Assembly: GCF_002994745.2 (NCBI RefSeq) | Contig: NC_037090.1 | Span: 21,898,001 to 21,962,000 of the forward strand | Length of the DNA stretch: 64,000 bases | Direction of reading: 5' to 3' | Source: Rosa chinensis | Lineage: Eukaryota > Streptophyta > Magnoliopsida > Rosales > Rosaceae | Shown here: one piece after another, positions 10,820 through 21,771 of the stretch | Numbering within the stretch: position 1 is the first letter of the stretch | Layout: each line of letters opens with the position of its first letter | The notes under the pieces: generated by a model | Database searches by the model: none | Told to the model about the DNA's origin: nothing | What the model saw: the letters and a program-made list of their open reading frames with translations, nothing else | Program-made: the position numbers and the translations under genes

Positions 10820-12215
10820 GGGTAAATCTAGATACGTGGTGTAACACTTTCCCTTCCCATCTGGGTGAAACTGTTGGTAGTCTTCCAGATACTTCATTGC
10901 ATACACATCCCTATTATAAGCATTGAAGACATTCCTATTCCAAACCACGTTATTACCCTCTGCCCATAAAGCCTATGAGTACATGAAAAACATGTTGCAC
11001 TCCAGGATTGAAAACACATCCATTACATTCTTCAGCCAATTTTCTAGGAACACTCCGAAGGACTTTAACAGCTTTCAACCCAATTTTGTTGAAAGACCAA
11101 TAGCACAACATGGCCTCACAGTCTCTAAACACATGTAGTTTATCTAACAGAACCATGACAAAAAATACACCGAGTGTCATTTAGGTTAACCTTTTTAGCC
11201 AAAGCACACTTAGTAAGCAGTATTCCACATAGCATCCTTTACATGAAGGATCTAACTTTATAATTAGGAGGAACACAAGCACCCCAAATGTGTTTCTAGT
11301 ACTTCCAATTCATGCCAACACTTCTTGTAGAGCAATCAGTATGATCATTAAAGCCCTCAGTCATCCGTGCTACATGGTACCCATTCTTTACAGAGTAACA
11401 CCCCGTTCTATCAAAATGTCATATGGGTCTGTCATCAGCCCCCTAATGCTAAAGGTATGCGAGCAATTAGGTTAGCCTCCATAGATGTAAAAAGCACACC
11501 TATTAGATGTAGACACCATTCCTTCTCATCCTGATCAATAATATCTTCAACCTTGAGGGTCTCCCATCCTTCCATAGGTAATAATGAAAACAGCTTCAAG
11601 TTGTGAGGGAAAGGGAGCCAATGATCATTCCAAACCAAGATCATACTCCCATTATCCACTTGCCCTTATACAATAATTCTCTCCTATTAACAATACTCTG
11701 CCAAGCATATGATGAACGCTTCACCAACTTAGCCCCCAAGAAATCAGTATCCAGAAAGTAACAGACCTTCTACAACTTCGAAATAAAAGAGATAGGGTTT
11801 TGTAAAATCCTCTAACCTTGCTTAGCAAGTAAAGCTTGGTAAAAGTGCACCATGTTTCTAAAACCTAACCCTTCTTCCATCTTTGGAACACAACGTTTAT
11901 CCTAAGCTAACCAATGTATCTTTTTCTCATTACTTTATCAGCCTATCAAAACATTGCCATCAAGCTATGTATCTCAAAACAAAGGTACTAGTGAAGCTCA
12001 AAGCAACTCATCATATAGGTAGGTGTGGTTTGTGCCACTGCTTTAATCATTATCTCCTTACCTGCTGCACTAAGTGTCTTTTCCCTCCAGCCTTGAGTAC
12101 GTTTACGTACCTTCTCCGTCAAAAACTTAAATGCTTCAGACTTCAAGTAACTAATCTCAATGGGTAGCCCAAGGTACTTATCGTGCCTATCAACCATAAT
12201 ACATCCAACATGGTT
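10820..12215 (-). pseudogene. LINE ORF2 relic: post-RT region, zinc-binding RT domain
   Basis: Read from 12197 down: HDKYLGLPIEISYLKSEAFK, then TQGWREKTLSAAGKEIMIKA and QTTPTYMMSCFELH, the conserved block after the polymerase domain of plant LINEs. Further down, NGSMILVWNDHWLP (about 11650) is the W.D.W block. The region about 11300-11000 has a zinc-binding reverse-transcriptase-type segment with a C-rich stretch and VFRDCEAMLC, leading toward an RNase H-like tail near 10820-10950. The polymerase (YxDD) and endonuclease parts are missing, as in most 5'-truncated or decayed copies. Stops and frameshifts are numerous. Confidence 0.75.
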
Positions 12216-12914
12216 GCCAACTCATCTTGTTTCACGTTCTTACAGAAAGACACACAACTCTTAATGATATAGAAGTTAAATATCTCTATATACTTAATAG
12301 TAGTTAAGTTACTATATTGAAATGTTATATATTTAGTCAACTTTTATTACAAAAAATTAGGCCTTCGAGCCGAGCTTATAAGGGCCAGGCCGAGAGGGCT
12401 TTTTGGGGCTTATCACGAGACTAACTAAAATCCGGCCCATTGCTCAACCCTTGAGTCGAACGGGTAGAGCTTTGGCAAGCCTAATCACTCACTGGACCGG
12501 GCAGACCTTCATCGGCCCATTGATTCACGGGTCAAATGACGAGCTCTACTGTAGTTTGACCTATGACTCTGTACCCTATATGGGATTAGACAAAATATGT
12601 AGTGCAGGTATGTAGGAATCGTACAATTTTTTTCTTTCTCACATTTAACACCATGCTCGAGCATATATAACACAACTCCCCGTTCAAGATGTCAACCCTA
12701 GCCAACAAACTCAATCTAGCACACACCAAATCTAGCATCCATGGTCAAACTAATGAAGCAAGACACCACTGAGCTACACAAGCAGCAATGATGAAACATA
12801 AGGAAATTAATTTTGGTAACAAAACAAAGATGCTAGGAGCTGAAAGTCGAGAATGAGACCCTTTGTTGAGCTTTAGACAAAGTGACAAACTAACAAAGCA
12901 ATTGTCAACTAGGG
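12216..12914. other. Noncoding stretch, no gene seen
   Basis: There is no supported reading frame or element boundary. A GC-richer patch at 12360-12560 resembles a decayed repeat. Confidence 0.4.
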
Positions 12915-12919
12915 CAAAC

Positions 12920-13479
12920 TGTTGAGAATCGGTCAATATGTGAAGTCAAAAACCACAAATAAGCACAGCACACCAAGAGAAACAACCACAAAGATACGAG
13001 CACAAGAACACAGATTTAAGGTGGTTCAACAAAACTTTTGCCTACGTCCACCGGGAAGAAAAACGATCTTCCACTATATTTATAATGGGTACAACCAGAA
13101 AGAATAAGAAAACAAGGACTCTCTCTTCTCTTCCTGTCTCTCTCTTCTTTGCCCTCTCTCACTCTCTAACTCCGAGAATGGAATACATTTTGCTCTCTGT
13201 CTTTGTGATGAAAAACCAAGAGCAAAACCCCTCCTTATATAGACATAAGGATATCAGCTTTCTTCACCATCTAGGAAACCTATTCTTATTGGTGATAGGT
13301 AATTATGCCTTCTCCTTCTTTGTAATTAATAAGGATTACATGTAATCCTACATCAATAAGGATTTTCATTCCTCATTGGAACTCCATTCATCAGTAGGAA
13401 TCCAAAACGTACTGGGTAAACAATTCTCATACTCTAAGATAATTGTCTTAGGAAATACTCATGGGCTGGAAACCCAACA
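12920..13479. repeat. Solo LTR, 560 bp, with 5-bp target duplication CAAAC
   Basis: It begins TGTTGAGAATC and ends GAAACCCAACA (inverted termini TGTTG / CAACA). CAAAC occurs at 12915-12919 and 13480-13484. The interior has the GGTGGTTCAACA...CTACGTCCACCGGG block common in copia-type LTRs, and TATA-like ATATTTATAA near 13076. No internal region remains. Confidence 0.85.
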
Positions 13480-13686
13480 CAAACCTTAAGCAACTGTCAA
13501 TAGACGTGAGGCCTAGTTTGATGTTAGAATCCTAATATTGGTTTTGGATGGAGTTTTAGCAGATTTCTTTCAAATTAGGATTCTCATCTACTATGAATAA
13601 ATGTTTGTTTTGCTACTTGTTTATCAAATTCTCATGTATGATTTGAATAAGTCCAAAAATGGGGGCTTTTGGAGGTTTGATGTCGA

Positions 13687-14355
13687 TGTTTGAGCCCAAA
13701 AGTATTTTTGGCAATATCCTTTAAGAGGATTGAGCATAGCGGGCCGATACTTGCAGCCCAAAAATGAGTCTACTTGGGTTTAGGTCATAGCTTCGCCCAT
13801 TTCGGAGTCCATAAGGAAAATGAGCCCTTATAGGATTCAAGTAGCAGAAACCAATCAGGAATCTTCAATCAATAATCCTTCTATGGCAAGGAACAGTCAA
13901 AACTCTATTATAAATACCAGGTTTCAAGGGACAACAACACACAACTCTTCGATCAACTAATCTCTCAGATTATCAAAAGTCTCTTCGGAGCAACCTACCT
14001 TAAACCTAGTTGAAACCAGTGAAGCAAGGGTAACACCCTCGCAACCTAGCGAAGCTAAAGTCACGCTTTAGCAAAACCCATGCTTTCTCCTACTTCTCGG
14101 TGATTGCTTTGCTTAGTCTACAACACTAAGTATCAACTTGGTGACGCAAGAGATCACACCACAAGTCCTTATCAGTACGGTGTAAGTCTTTTTCCGAAAG
14201 GCAAACCTGGTGACGAGGTTGGTGCTCTCCTCGTCCACATCATTTGAGAAGAAGTCAGGTCAAGGGATGCCCCAATGACTACATCGCACAGTGTTGGCAC
14301 GCTCGCACACTCAAAAGAGATAGTTTGCTACCCAAACTGGTTTTGGAGCCAAACA
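13687..14355 (+). repeat. 5' LTR of a gag-bearing gypsy-type element (family D), 669 bp
   Basis: It starts TGTTTGAGCCC and ends GGAGCCAAACA (inverted termini TGTTTG / CAAACA). TATA-like TATTATAAATACC lies near 13910. The same LTR type recurs at 63404 onward. It is followed directly by a priming-site-like TTTTGGCATGCCCAGTGGGA and a gag gene, so this is a 5' LTR in plus orientation. Confidence 0.85.
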
Positions 14356-14377
14356 TTTTGGCATGCCCAGTGGGACC
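14356..14377 (+). other. Primer-binding site of element D
   Basis: TTTTGGCATGCCCAGTGGGA directly abuts the LTR CA end. A TGGC..GCCC.GTGGGA form is seen in several plant Ty3/gypsy elements of the Tat type. Which tRNA it matches was not determined. Confidence 0.7.
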
Positions 14378-14562
14378 TGCATTAGAGTTTCTTCGCGTTC
14401 GCCACCATTGGGAAGTCTAGCGGAAACCCTTACAAAAAGGTTTATGTCAACTACCCAAAGCACAAGACCTCCAGTTACAAGCCACACCCTCGTGCAGACT
14501 GTTGTGGTCTTTCCAAAGAACAGGTAATCTAAAGATTTTCTCTCAATCCGCCATCATCTGAG

Positions 14563-16777
14563 ATGTCGAATCCAGAATAGGGAGGAAATCCACCGCTTGT
14601 TTTTTAGGGCAAAAACTCTGCCACCGCCCAACCTAAAGAGATTGGTGATGTTCCTGCCGCCACTAATGCCACTGTGGCTGGCGAAACAACTGAAGCTGAT
14701 GAGTTCGCTCCTCTCCTTATCCCAGAGGGTGCAAGCTTTGAGGAACAACTCAACATCCTAAAGATCAACGACGATAAATATAAATAGCAGCTGGCCAGTT
14801 CGATCGTGAAAACAGAGCAGCATTTAAGCAATTTAGACCAACGCATTGACCAGAATGCCCAAGAGGCTAAGAAGCAGGCTGAGCGACTTGCAGATGAGGC
14901 CAAGATGCATGCAGATAGAATCACTGACAAAAGTCATGACCAGTACCTACAACTCTTTAATGCTATTAACACCCAAGGCAAAAGCACTGCAACTGAGATC
15001 GCAGCCCTAATCTAGCTACTCAGGTCGCCATGTAGAAAGCCGAGTTGGATAGGGCTACGGAAGTGTTGAAGAAGACAATAGGGGATCCTAACGCTATCTT
15101 TAGCACTCTCGGCCAGCCTTGTGGGTCAGGAAAATACAGTCCTCCGAATGCTAGGGAAAAGGGTAGTAGCAGCGGAGCCATCCCACCCCCTGGTGGGACT
15201 GCTTCTTCATCTTCCAAGGGTAAGGATAAGGCCTTGGTAATTAGCAAAGATAAGCTCGCGCCAGCGAATGCATAGAAAAGCAAGACCCTGAAGATCAGTG
15301 AAGGCACTCCCACTAATCTTATCGAGTTTTTCCAATATGACAGCAATGGAGTGGAGAATGTTTATCAGGAGCTTTTGGGGAACTATTATGGGATTGACCA
15401 GGCAGGCAACCTGATCAGGATCATAACTCTGGCCAAAGATGTGTCAGGACCAACTCCCACTCTCTAACCTTTGCATACACCACATGTCGTTCGCATAGGA
15501 GAAGGGGTGGCCGCTAGTCAACCTGCGCCTGCCTTGCAAACTAATTGCCAAACTGTGGCGACGCTTCCCCCTCCTGGACCAGAGTATGTAAGGCGTGAGG
15601 AGGTGAAAGAGATGATTAGATTGGCCAATCTAAGGGCTAACCTTGATGAGTTCTATGAGGGGCCTTTTCCTCCGCACATAATGCTCGCGCCCTATCCTAA
15701 GGGCTATAAGAATATCATTTTCTCTACTTTTTCAGGAGAGGATACTGAGAGTGTGGAAATTCATTTGGCCAGGTTCAAGGTGCAATGTGGCTAGTATCAG
15801 AACGATGACAGCTTGAAGTGTAAAATCTTTAGCACCTCTCTATCAGGGGCTGCTTTCACTTGGTTCTCCAAACTAAAGCCGGGATCAGTTGCTAATTGGC
15901 CCTCGATGGAAAAGTTATTAAGGGAGACCTTCGGGGCTATAGAGCCCGAGGTTGACCTAGCCTCTCTTACCCAGACGGCTCAGCAGCCTAATGAGTCTAC
16001 TGTTGCTTATCTCCAGTGATTCCAGATTCAGAAAGCCAAGTTAAACATGGTGTTACCGGAAAAAAAAAATTGGTTAAACTGGCGATCAAGGGCTTGGAGC
16101 CACGCCAACGAAAGAACCAACATGGTAGCTTGTTCAAATCCATGGGAGAGCTGATCACAGAGGTAGACAGTTTTGAGCATCTCCTCAAGGAAACTGATGC
16201 GAGAAAGAATGCATCCAAGGGGACATACGTTCGAGGAAAGCACCGGACAATGGCTGCTATAAATTATCAAGCAAACACATATGATCCTTATTATGAAGAG
16301 TTGTTTCCGGAGGAGGATGAAGAGGAGGAAAATGATGTTTCTGCCTTCAAGCTAACTGGAAAAAAGAGTTCCACACTCAAGTAATTGAAGCCAGTCAAGC
16401 TCAAGTCTGTGGCTTTCACCAAACTTGAATTCGCGACTTATACATACAATGCGAACAAAGCGCATGAGATACTCGATGAGAAGATAGCTGCGAAGATGGT
16501 AAAAACTGACTTTGGGCCCTTTCCCAGACCAGATCAGCTCAAAGGGAAGAAATACTGCAAATTCCATAATTTGTGGAACCACAACACAGCTGAGTATGTT
16601 AAGCTAAAGGACCAGATCCAGATTTGGTTGAATAATGGGAGTCTGCAAGTCGAATCCCCAACCAGTGCAATAGCCCTAGTGGATTTGAACCCTTTCCCTG
16701 ACACAGGAGTAAACATGGTTGATGTGGCCTGGAACAAAAAGGGCCAGCGAAAGCCATGTGAGACTTTACCTCTGTAG
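14563..16777 (+). pseudogene. Ty3/gypsy gag of element D, interrupted by stops
   Basis: The first ATG is at 14563, with a stop four codons later; the frame continues through further in-frame stops at about 14788, 15014, 15273, 15465, 15793 and 16017. Recognisable parts are a coiled-coil-like region (NLDQRIDQNAQEAKKQAERL), a low-complexity linker, and the retrotransposon gag core: YPKGYKNIIFSTFSGEDTES, then LKCKIFSTSLSGAAFTWFSK and VDLASLTQTAQQPNESTVAY. From 16016 the frame shifts. The part at 16385-16777 holds a basic segment with KKYCKFHNLWNHNTAEYVKL, a C..H.....H....C-like knuckle. No protease or polymerase follows; sequence on the opposite strand begins at about 16778. Confidence 0.8.
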
Positions 16778-17400
16778 GATCTTCGTCATCGGAAGAGTTC
16801 TCGACTTCAGGCTCCTCCACCAGAGCTTTTTGCTTCATGGCCTGACCAGTGGTCGTGGTGAAAGGACCAGCTTATTGACCACCAGTAGTTGACGGCACAC
16901 CTCTACTCCTGGTATTGACCCGCTGAAAAGAAACATCAAGTAGAATAAGAAAGTTAAGGGATTGTGAGATTGGGTATAGTGGAACATACCTCCAGCCTTG
17001 GTTTATTGTGAATGACTACTCTAGTCTGCACGGGTCGTAGAGGTTGCGCCTTGAAGATCCGTCTTGCAAAGATAACCTAGATGGCAGAAGATCATAGCGA
17101 AAAGTTCATCATCTAGCAGGTCCCAGCAATTGATAGAAACTTTGACCCACCATTCGTCATAATCCTCGTCAACTCTGTTGACGGGATATAGAATAGTAGC
17201 CCAAGAAGGAAGGTCTATCAGGATGAGCGTACTTTGAGCTGGGGCAGGCCCGGTTGGAAGGCCTATTCTTTGCCAGGAGGTATAGTAATTGATGGAATTG
17301 AAAAAGGGGAAGGGTATCAATTGGCCTAACTCAAGTTGGTGAGCGAAATGGTTGGGTGTGTAGAGATCATAGCTCAAATCGTCAGCTGCGAGCCTGATGT
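16778..17400 (-). pseudogene. Plant mobile domain (PMD-like) gene fragment, antisense to gag
   Basis: On the minus strand, 17377-17021 reads SYDLYTPNHFAHQLELGQLI, then FPFFNSINYYTSWQR, WATILYPVNRVDEDYDEWWV and CWDLLDDELFAMIFCHL. The pattern (PNHFA.Q, a proline-rich turn, WW.V) is that of the aminotransferase-like plant mobile domain, found in transposable-element proteins and domesticated relatives. Likely splice signals frame it: donor GAG|GTATGT at about 16990, acceptor TTTTCAG at about 16926, and a second donor GAG|GTAAAG at about 16765 after a small acidic exon (VEEPEVENSSDDEDPTE). An in-frame stop lies at about 17020. The N-terminal exons are missing, cut by the inverted Tat piece at about 17401. 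I infer it is the antisense gene of element D; a separate insertion is possible. Confidence 0.65.
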
Positions 17401-17889
17401 CTGAACAAGTTGGTTGGGGAGTTGCCTAGCGGTTCGAAGCGTTACTTCCGCTAGACTTGCAAAAGCATAATTAACGTCAGTGCGTTGTCAACCATGGACT
17501 TACTGAGCAAACACTTTGTACCCTTTTGGGTGGGCCCCTGCTAGGCCCCCCAGGGAGTCCCCCACTCCCTGGCTAAGATAGACCTCCGTTTGGTAGGTAT
17601 ATTGTTTGTTGAGGGGAGCTGCACTGAGCAGAGGGTGTTGGGTAGCGAGCCTAATCTTTGGTACCCGAGTGGCGGGGGTGAACGTGCCTGATTAGGGCCG
17701 TCGTAGACTGTTGACGTGTCCCCGTGTCCCGGAGGGACGTAGCCTGACTGTAACGTCGCGTGAAGGTCGTCGTCAGGATGAGGCGTTGCCTTGGGAATCG
17801 CTGTTGGCGGAAATCCCTTCGCTGATAGTAAGCGGCAAGCTGTATCGTGGGGACCTGCTTGGTGGTAGACTAGTGTGAGCGGTGTTGAG

Positions 17890-18240
17890 CTCAGCGGAAC
17901 TGCCTGCAAGATGAAGGGAGAAGTTCTGCTAGCGGTGTGGCGCTTAGTAGAGACTTCCGCTTGCAATATGAAGGGAGAAGTTCCGCTAGCGGCGTGGCGT
18001 TTAGCAGAGACTTCCTCTTGCAAGATGAAGGGAGAAGTTACGCTAGCGATGTTGCACTTAATGGAGACTTCCGCTTGCAAGATGAAGGGAGAAGTTACGC
18101 TAGTGGTGTGGCGTTTAGCAGAGACTTCCTCTTGCAAGATGAAGGGAGAAGTTACGCTAGCGGTGTGACACTTAGCGGACTCTTCCGCTTGCAAGATGAA
18201 GGGAGAAGTTCCGCTAGCAGTGTGGTGCTTAGAGGAGACT
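17890..18240 (+). repeat. Tandem array, about 57-bp unit, about six copies
   Basis: The unit contains CTTGCAAGATGAAGGGAGAAG, then a palindrome-like CCGCTAGCGG or variant and GACTTCC. Starts at 17952, 18009, 18066 and 18123 show a 57-bp step. Since 57 is a multiple of 3, long spurious frames appear on both strands. The same array, inverted and with a 61-bp step, is at 60.9-61.2 kb. Confidence 0.9.
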
Positions 18241-18507
18241 TTCGAGGTTTGGTGACCCTTGATGGTTACTTTGGCTAGACGCTTCGTCTGACAGCGTCCG
18301 ACACTTGGCTAACATGTATTAGGATAACGTGTGGAATAACATCCCCGCAGCACGCCCGTGTCTTCATCATTAATGCGAGTAATTATTGATTTTGTAACTG
18401 AGGCGACGCCTCGGTTAATCCGGAGAGTAATTGCGGTCGTGGGGCACGTGTACAGCTGTCGTGCAATGTCGTTTCTCAGCTGATGGCCTGGATTGGTTTG
18501 ATGTTGA

Positions 18508-18524
18508 CATAAAAGAGAGGGAAA
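18508..18524 (+). promoter_or_regulatory. TATA-like box of the Tat antisense gene (inverted copy)
   Basis: ACATAAAAGAGAGGGAAA is conserved with 60577-60593 (minus) in copy C. It lies about 190 bp upstream of a consensus splice donor (GAG|GTAGGT at 18702) that follows the shared leader. Confidence 0.5.
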
Positions 18525-18884
18525 CCACAGTGATTTTGACATCTTCTTCACTTCAAACTCTTAGTCGTCGTGTTCGAGCTTTGTTTCTGACAGCAGAGAA
18601 GAAGATTCTGTAATTCAGTGAAGTTATCGATCTTTGGAGGACGAAGACCTTCTGAAGTGGAGACGAGCACCTTTAAGCGCATCAAAGTTCCCATCTTTGA
18701 GGTAGGTAATCCGAATCTCGTCCTTGCATTATTTGGTTTTTGTTTGTTTATTTTTTGGTATTTGGGGTTAGTTCTGTTATTCCCCAGTGAGTTTGAGGGT
18801 CTAGAATGGATTCTGGGGATGGGTGTGATTGTTTGACAGGGGATTAGGGTTTATGGATTAGCAAAATTGTCGAATCTATGTTTT

Positions 18885-18886
<2 letters not shown>

Positions 18887-18920
<34 letters not shown>
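18887..18920. repeat. (AT)n microsatellite
   Basis: About 17 AT units lie in the aORF intron of the inverted copy, at a spot that is a TG-rich run in copy C (about 59345). Confidence 0.95.
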
Positions 18921-18924
<4 letters not shown>

Positions 18925-18943
18925 TGTGTTCTTGTTTTGGCAC

Positions 18944-19461
18944 TGTACTTACATAAGCATTTACAAGCATAATTAGCTATGAATGAGCCACGCTCATATC
19001 AACACCAGCAGTATCAACTACCGCCAACCGTATGACCTATGAAATCATCGCCAGACAGGCTACCGCTTGAGCCCCGACTTGCCCCTAGATCACCGCTGAC
19101 ACGCCGCCACGCATCGCGCCAAGGCAGCATCAGAAGCTCCACAAACTGGGAACTGATGCATATCAGTCCCACATCGAAAACAAGGAAGAGGTCTGCCTCT
19201 TCCTCACCTATAAAAGGTTCTCTCCTCTCTCCTCATTAATTACGCAATGACTATTTACCTATTGTTATTATGTCAACACAAATACATTGACTGACTTAGG
19301 CATCGGAGAAGAGAAGACAGCCTAACGCGGTCTCCCTTTGAAGCCCTTTGTATTTCACTTGACAGATAACAGAGGTCATCTATACATCCAAGTAGCGGTC
19401 CGCCCGTCAGACTAGCGTTAAACAAAGGCTTGGGCTACCGCCCAAGTCTAAAGCATTAACA
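18944..19461 (+). repeat. 5' LTR of Tat copy A, 518 bp
   Basis: It starts TGTACTTACATAAGC and ends AAAGCATTAACA, directly followed by TTGGCGCCGTCTGTGGGA. It is collinear with the 3' LTR at 61724-62232 with scattered differences and a 9-bp length difference near 19105. TATA box CCTATAAAAGG at about 19206. The bases before it (GGCAC) do not match those after 62232 (ATATG), so the two LTRs are not a simple intact pair. Confidence 0.9.
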
Positions 19462-19480
19462 TTGGCGCCGTCTGTGGGAA
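19462..19480 (+). other. Primer-binding site of Tat copy A
   Basis: TTGGCGCCGTCTGTGGGAA follows the LTR immediately; this form is usual for plant Tat-type Ty3/gypsy elements. Confidence 0.85.
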
Positions 19481-19517
19481 TCCTTGAGCAAAAGGCCATC
19501 CCACCACAACAATCACC

Positions 19518-21690
19518 ATGACTAACGGTAGTGGGGGTAAACGCTGAAGAGCAAGCGGATCAATCCGCCGACCCCCATCCCACCAACCCCTCGGTTAACG
19601 TTAACCGAGCACTATTTAAGACTCCAATCAACCCAGGCGCGGAACCCAAGGGCTCATCCCAGGTACAGCTGACCCAGGGTGCGGCGGAGGCTCAACCTAG
19701 CAGCAGTCGCCCACCAGGCCAGGATTTCGCCGCTATGTATGAGCTGGCATTAGTGGACCTCCACAAGGCAAACAGGGAGCGCGAACAAGAGCGAAGAGAA
19801 AAGGCCGAAGCCCAAAAGCAAGTAGCGACGCTGATGTCAAAATTCGACTAGTTAAAGAGGGTGCTTGAGGCAAACGTTAACCCAGCACAGAGCGAGCAAT
19901 CGCTGAGCACCAGACGTAGTCGACCCAATACTGGTGGATTGGTACCCGTACCAATCATATAGATGCAGGTACCAATTAACCCACCAGAACTATTGGGAAT
20001 GGGTCCACCACCCCCGCCTTGCCTAATGATGGAGCAAGAAGCAAAGTTACAACCGAACACCAACCGCCCGGCGGCTAGGGCTAGAACTGAGGGTAATCCA
20101 CCTATCCCCAAGGGAGAGGTGGCCCAGCGGAATCTCCAGGCGGGTGCTGTTGGCTATGCGACCTCCCTAATTTTGGAAAGGATGCAACAATTAGAGCAAA
20201 GGCTAATCCGAGGGGAGACAAGCGCCCCAACGCCAATTCCAAACCCGCTCTTTGCGTCCAGGCCAGGACCATTCACCCCCAGAATGCTGCAGGCCGTTAG
20301 ACCAGCACATGCAAAGACACCAAAGATGTCACATTACAGCGGCATGACGAACCCCTTCGTCCACATGGACACCTTCAAAAAAGTCACTAACAACAAGGGG
20401 TTTGATGATGCCACCCTCTGCCACTTGTTCAGCGAAACGTTGGATAGTGAGGCAATGAGCTGGTTCTTTGAATGCCTGCTGGGATCCATCGACTCATTCC
20501 ACGCACTATCACACTCTTTTCTCTCTCGGTTCATCCTACTGTCCGCCGAACACCACAATACTACTCAATTATTCAACATCAAGCAAGGCACAGAGGAAAC
20601 ACTGAAGGCATTCGTCACCAGGTGGCGAGCGGCAACATCTCAGTGCCACGATCTTGATAAAACAATGTCATTGGCAGCCTTCAAGCAAGGACTCCTAAAG
20701 GGACCATTTCTCTATCATCTCAATTACAATCATCCAAATGCGGCGTACGACCACGTCATGAGCGAGGCAGTCATCCATGCACAGGCAGAATTCATCACAT
20801 ATGGAGAAACCCCATCGTTAGCGCCAGCACCGGCAAAATCCACTCAGCCCTCCTCCAGCCATCATGAGACCGTTAACAAAACCTCCGTTGCGCCACCCAC
20901 TGACAAGAAGAGAGAGGCAATAGGGCAACTACTAAAGTAAGCGGCAGAAAGACCAGCATTACAACAAGGGCAACCGCTCATCCCACAGGGATAATCGTAA
21001 CAAACAGACAGAGTCCTCCCAGCGGTACGCAGTGTTTACAGTCCTCACAGCCTCGTATGAGGAGATATACGACCAATGCAAGGACCAGATCCCGCCACCA
21101 CCCCCAAGAAAATATCCCAGGGTGGGGAAGCCCGGGAACACCTGCAAGTGGTGCAAATACCACGAGGACAACGGTCACAACACCAACAACTGCAATGCTC
21201 TCAAAACCGCTGTTGAGACTTTATACCGTGATGGCAAGATGGAACAATTCAAGATGCACCAACCGCTACCTGTGGTGGCCAACATCAAACCCATGCGCGG
21301 CATCAACGCCATCGACTGTGGTGCTCCAATCACCGGCATGTCTCATAGGGCAAGAAAGCTATATGCACGTGCTAACCATCCCAAAGAAGTCTGCAACATT
21401 CGCTATGAGATATCTGCCGAGCTCCAAAGGTCTGGTTGGGAACCAGTTACCTTCTCAGAGGAGGAAGAGCGCGGGGTGCACTTACCCCACGACAACCCAT
21501 TCTTGATTGACGCCATGCTCGACAAGTGGTTAATGGGAAGGGTTCTGGTTGACAGCGGATCCACTGTCAATGTCATCTTCAATGGCTGTTACAACCAACT
21601 CCAGTGGAACAGAAAATTGCTTCAAGATCAAGAGCCTCTGCTAAGCTTCTCTAACTATGTCACACAGCTGCTAGGATCTGATTAGATTTG
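19518..21690 (+). pseudogene. Tat copy A gag and protease start, broken
   Basis: The probable start is the ATG at 19518; an extra G shifts the frame within ten codons. The main frame then runs from 19531 with TAG stops at 19849 and 19960 and ends at 20940 after a 2-bp deletion relative to copy C (GAGAGGCAAT versus GAGAGCGGCAAT). The gag core reads FVHMDTFKKVTNNKGFDDAT, then MSWFFECLLGSIDSFHALSH and FNIKQGTEETLKAFVTRWRA. After the shift (21032-21685) a knuckle CKWCKYHEDNGHNTNNC is present (CX2CX7HX4C) and then the aspartic protease motif GRVLVDSGSTVNVIF, with the catalytic DSG intact. A hAT element cuts the gene at 21772. Gag forms the particle and the protease processes the polyprotein. Confidence 0.9.
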
Positions 21691-21771
21691 CCTAGTCATC
21701 GACACCAGCCCATGTACTGTTGAAATTCATACAGAGTTCATTGTGGTCGACTGTTTCAGTTCGTACAACAC

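Larger units (their letters stand above)
17401..18943 (+). mobile_element. Inverted fragment of a Tat 3' region: repeats plus aORF promoter, leader and intron start
   Basis: It matches 59.2-61.7 kb of Tat copy C in the opposite orientation. Examples: the GTTGCCTAGCGGTTCGAAGCG...AACTTACTGAGCAAA region equals the reverse of 61590-61680, the tandem units equal the reverse of 60866-61205, and the leader at 18600-18720 equals the reverse of 60390-60480. Homology stops just before the polypurine tract at about 17401 and is broken at 18943 by the LTR of Tat copy A, within what would be the aORF 5' intron. No coding exon is included. Confidence 0.75.

Noticed and set aside
17541..18278. Frames of 97-217 codons on both strands
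   Set aside because: They follow the 57-bp tandem unit and its noncoding flank; the same region in copy C is not open.
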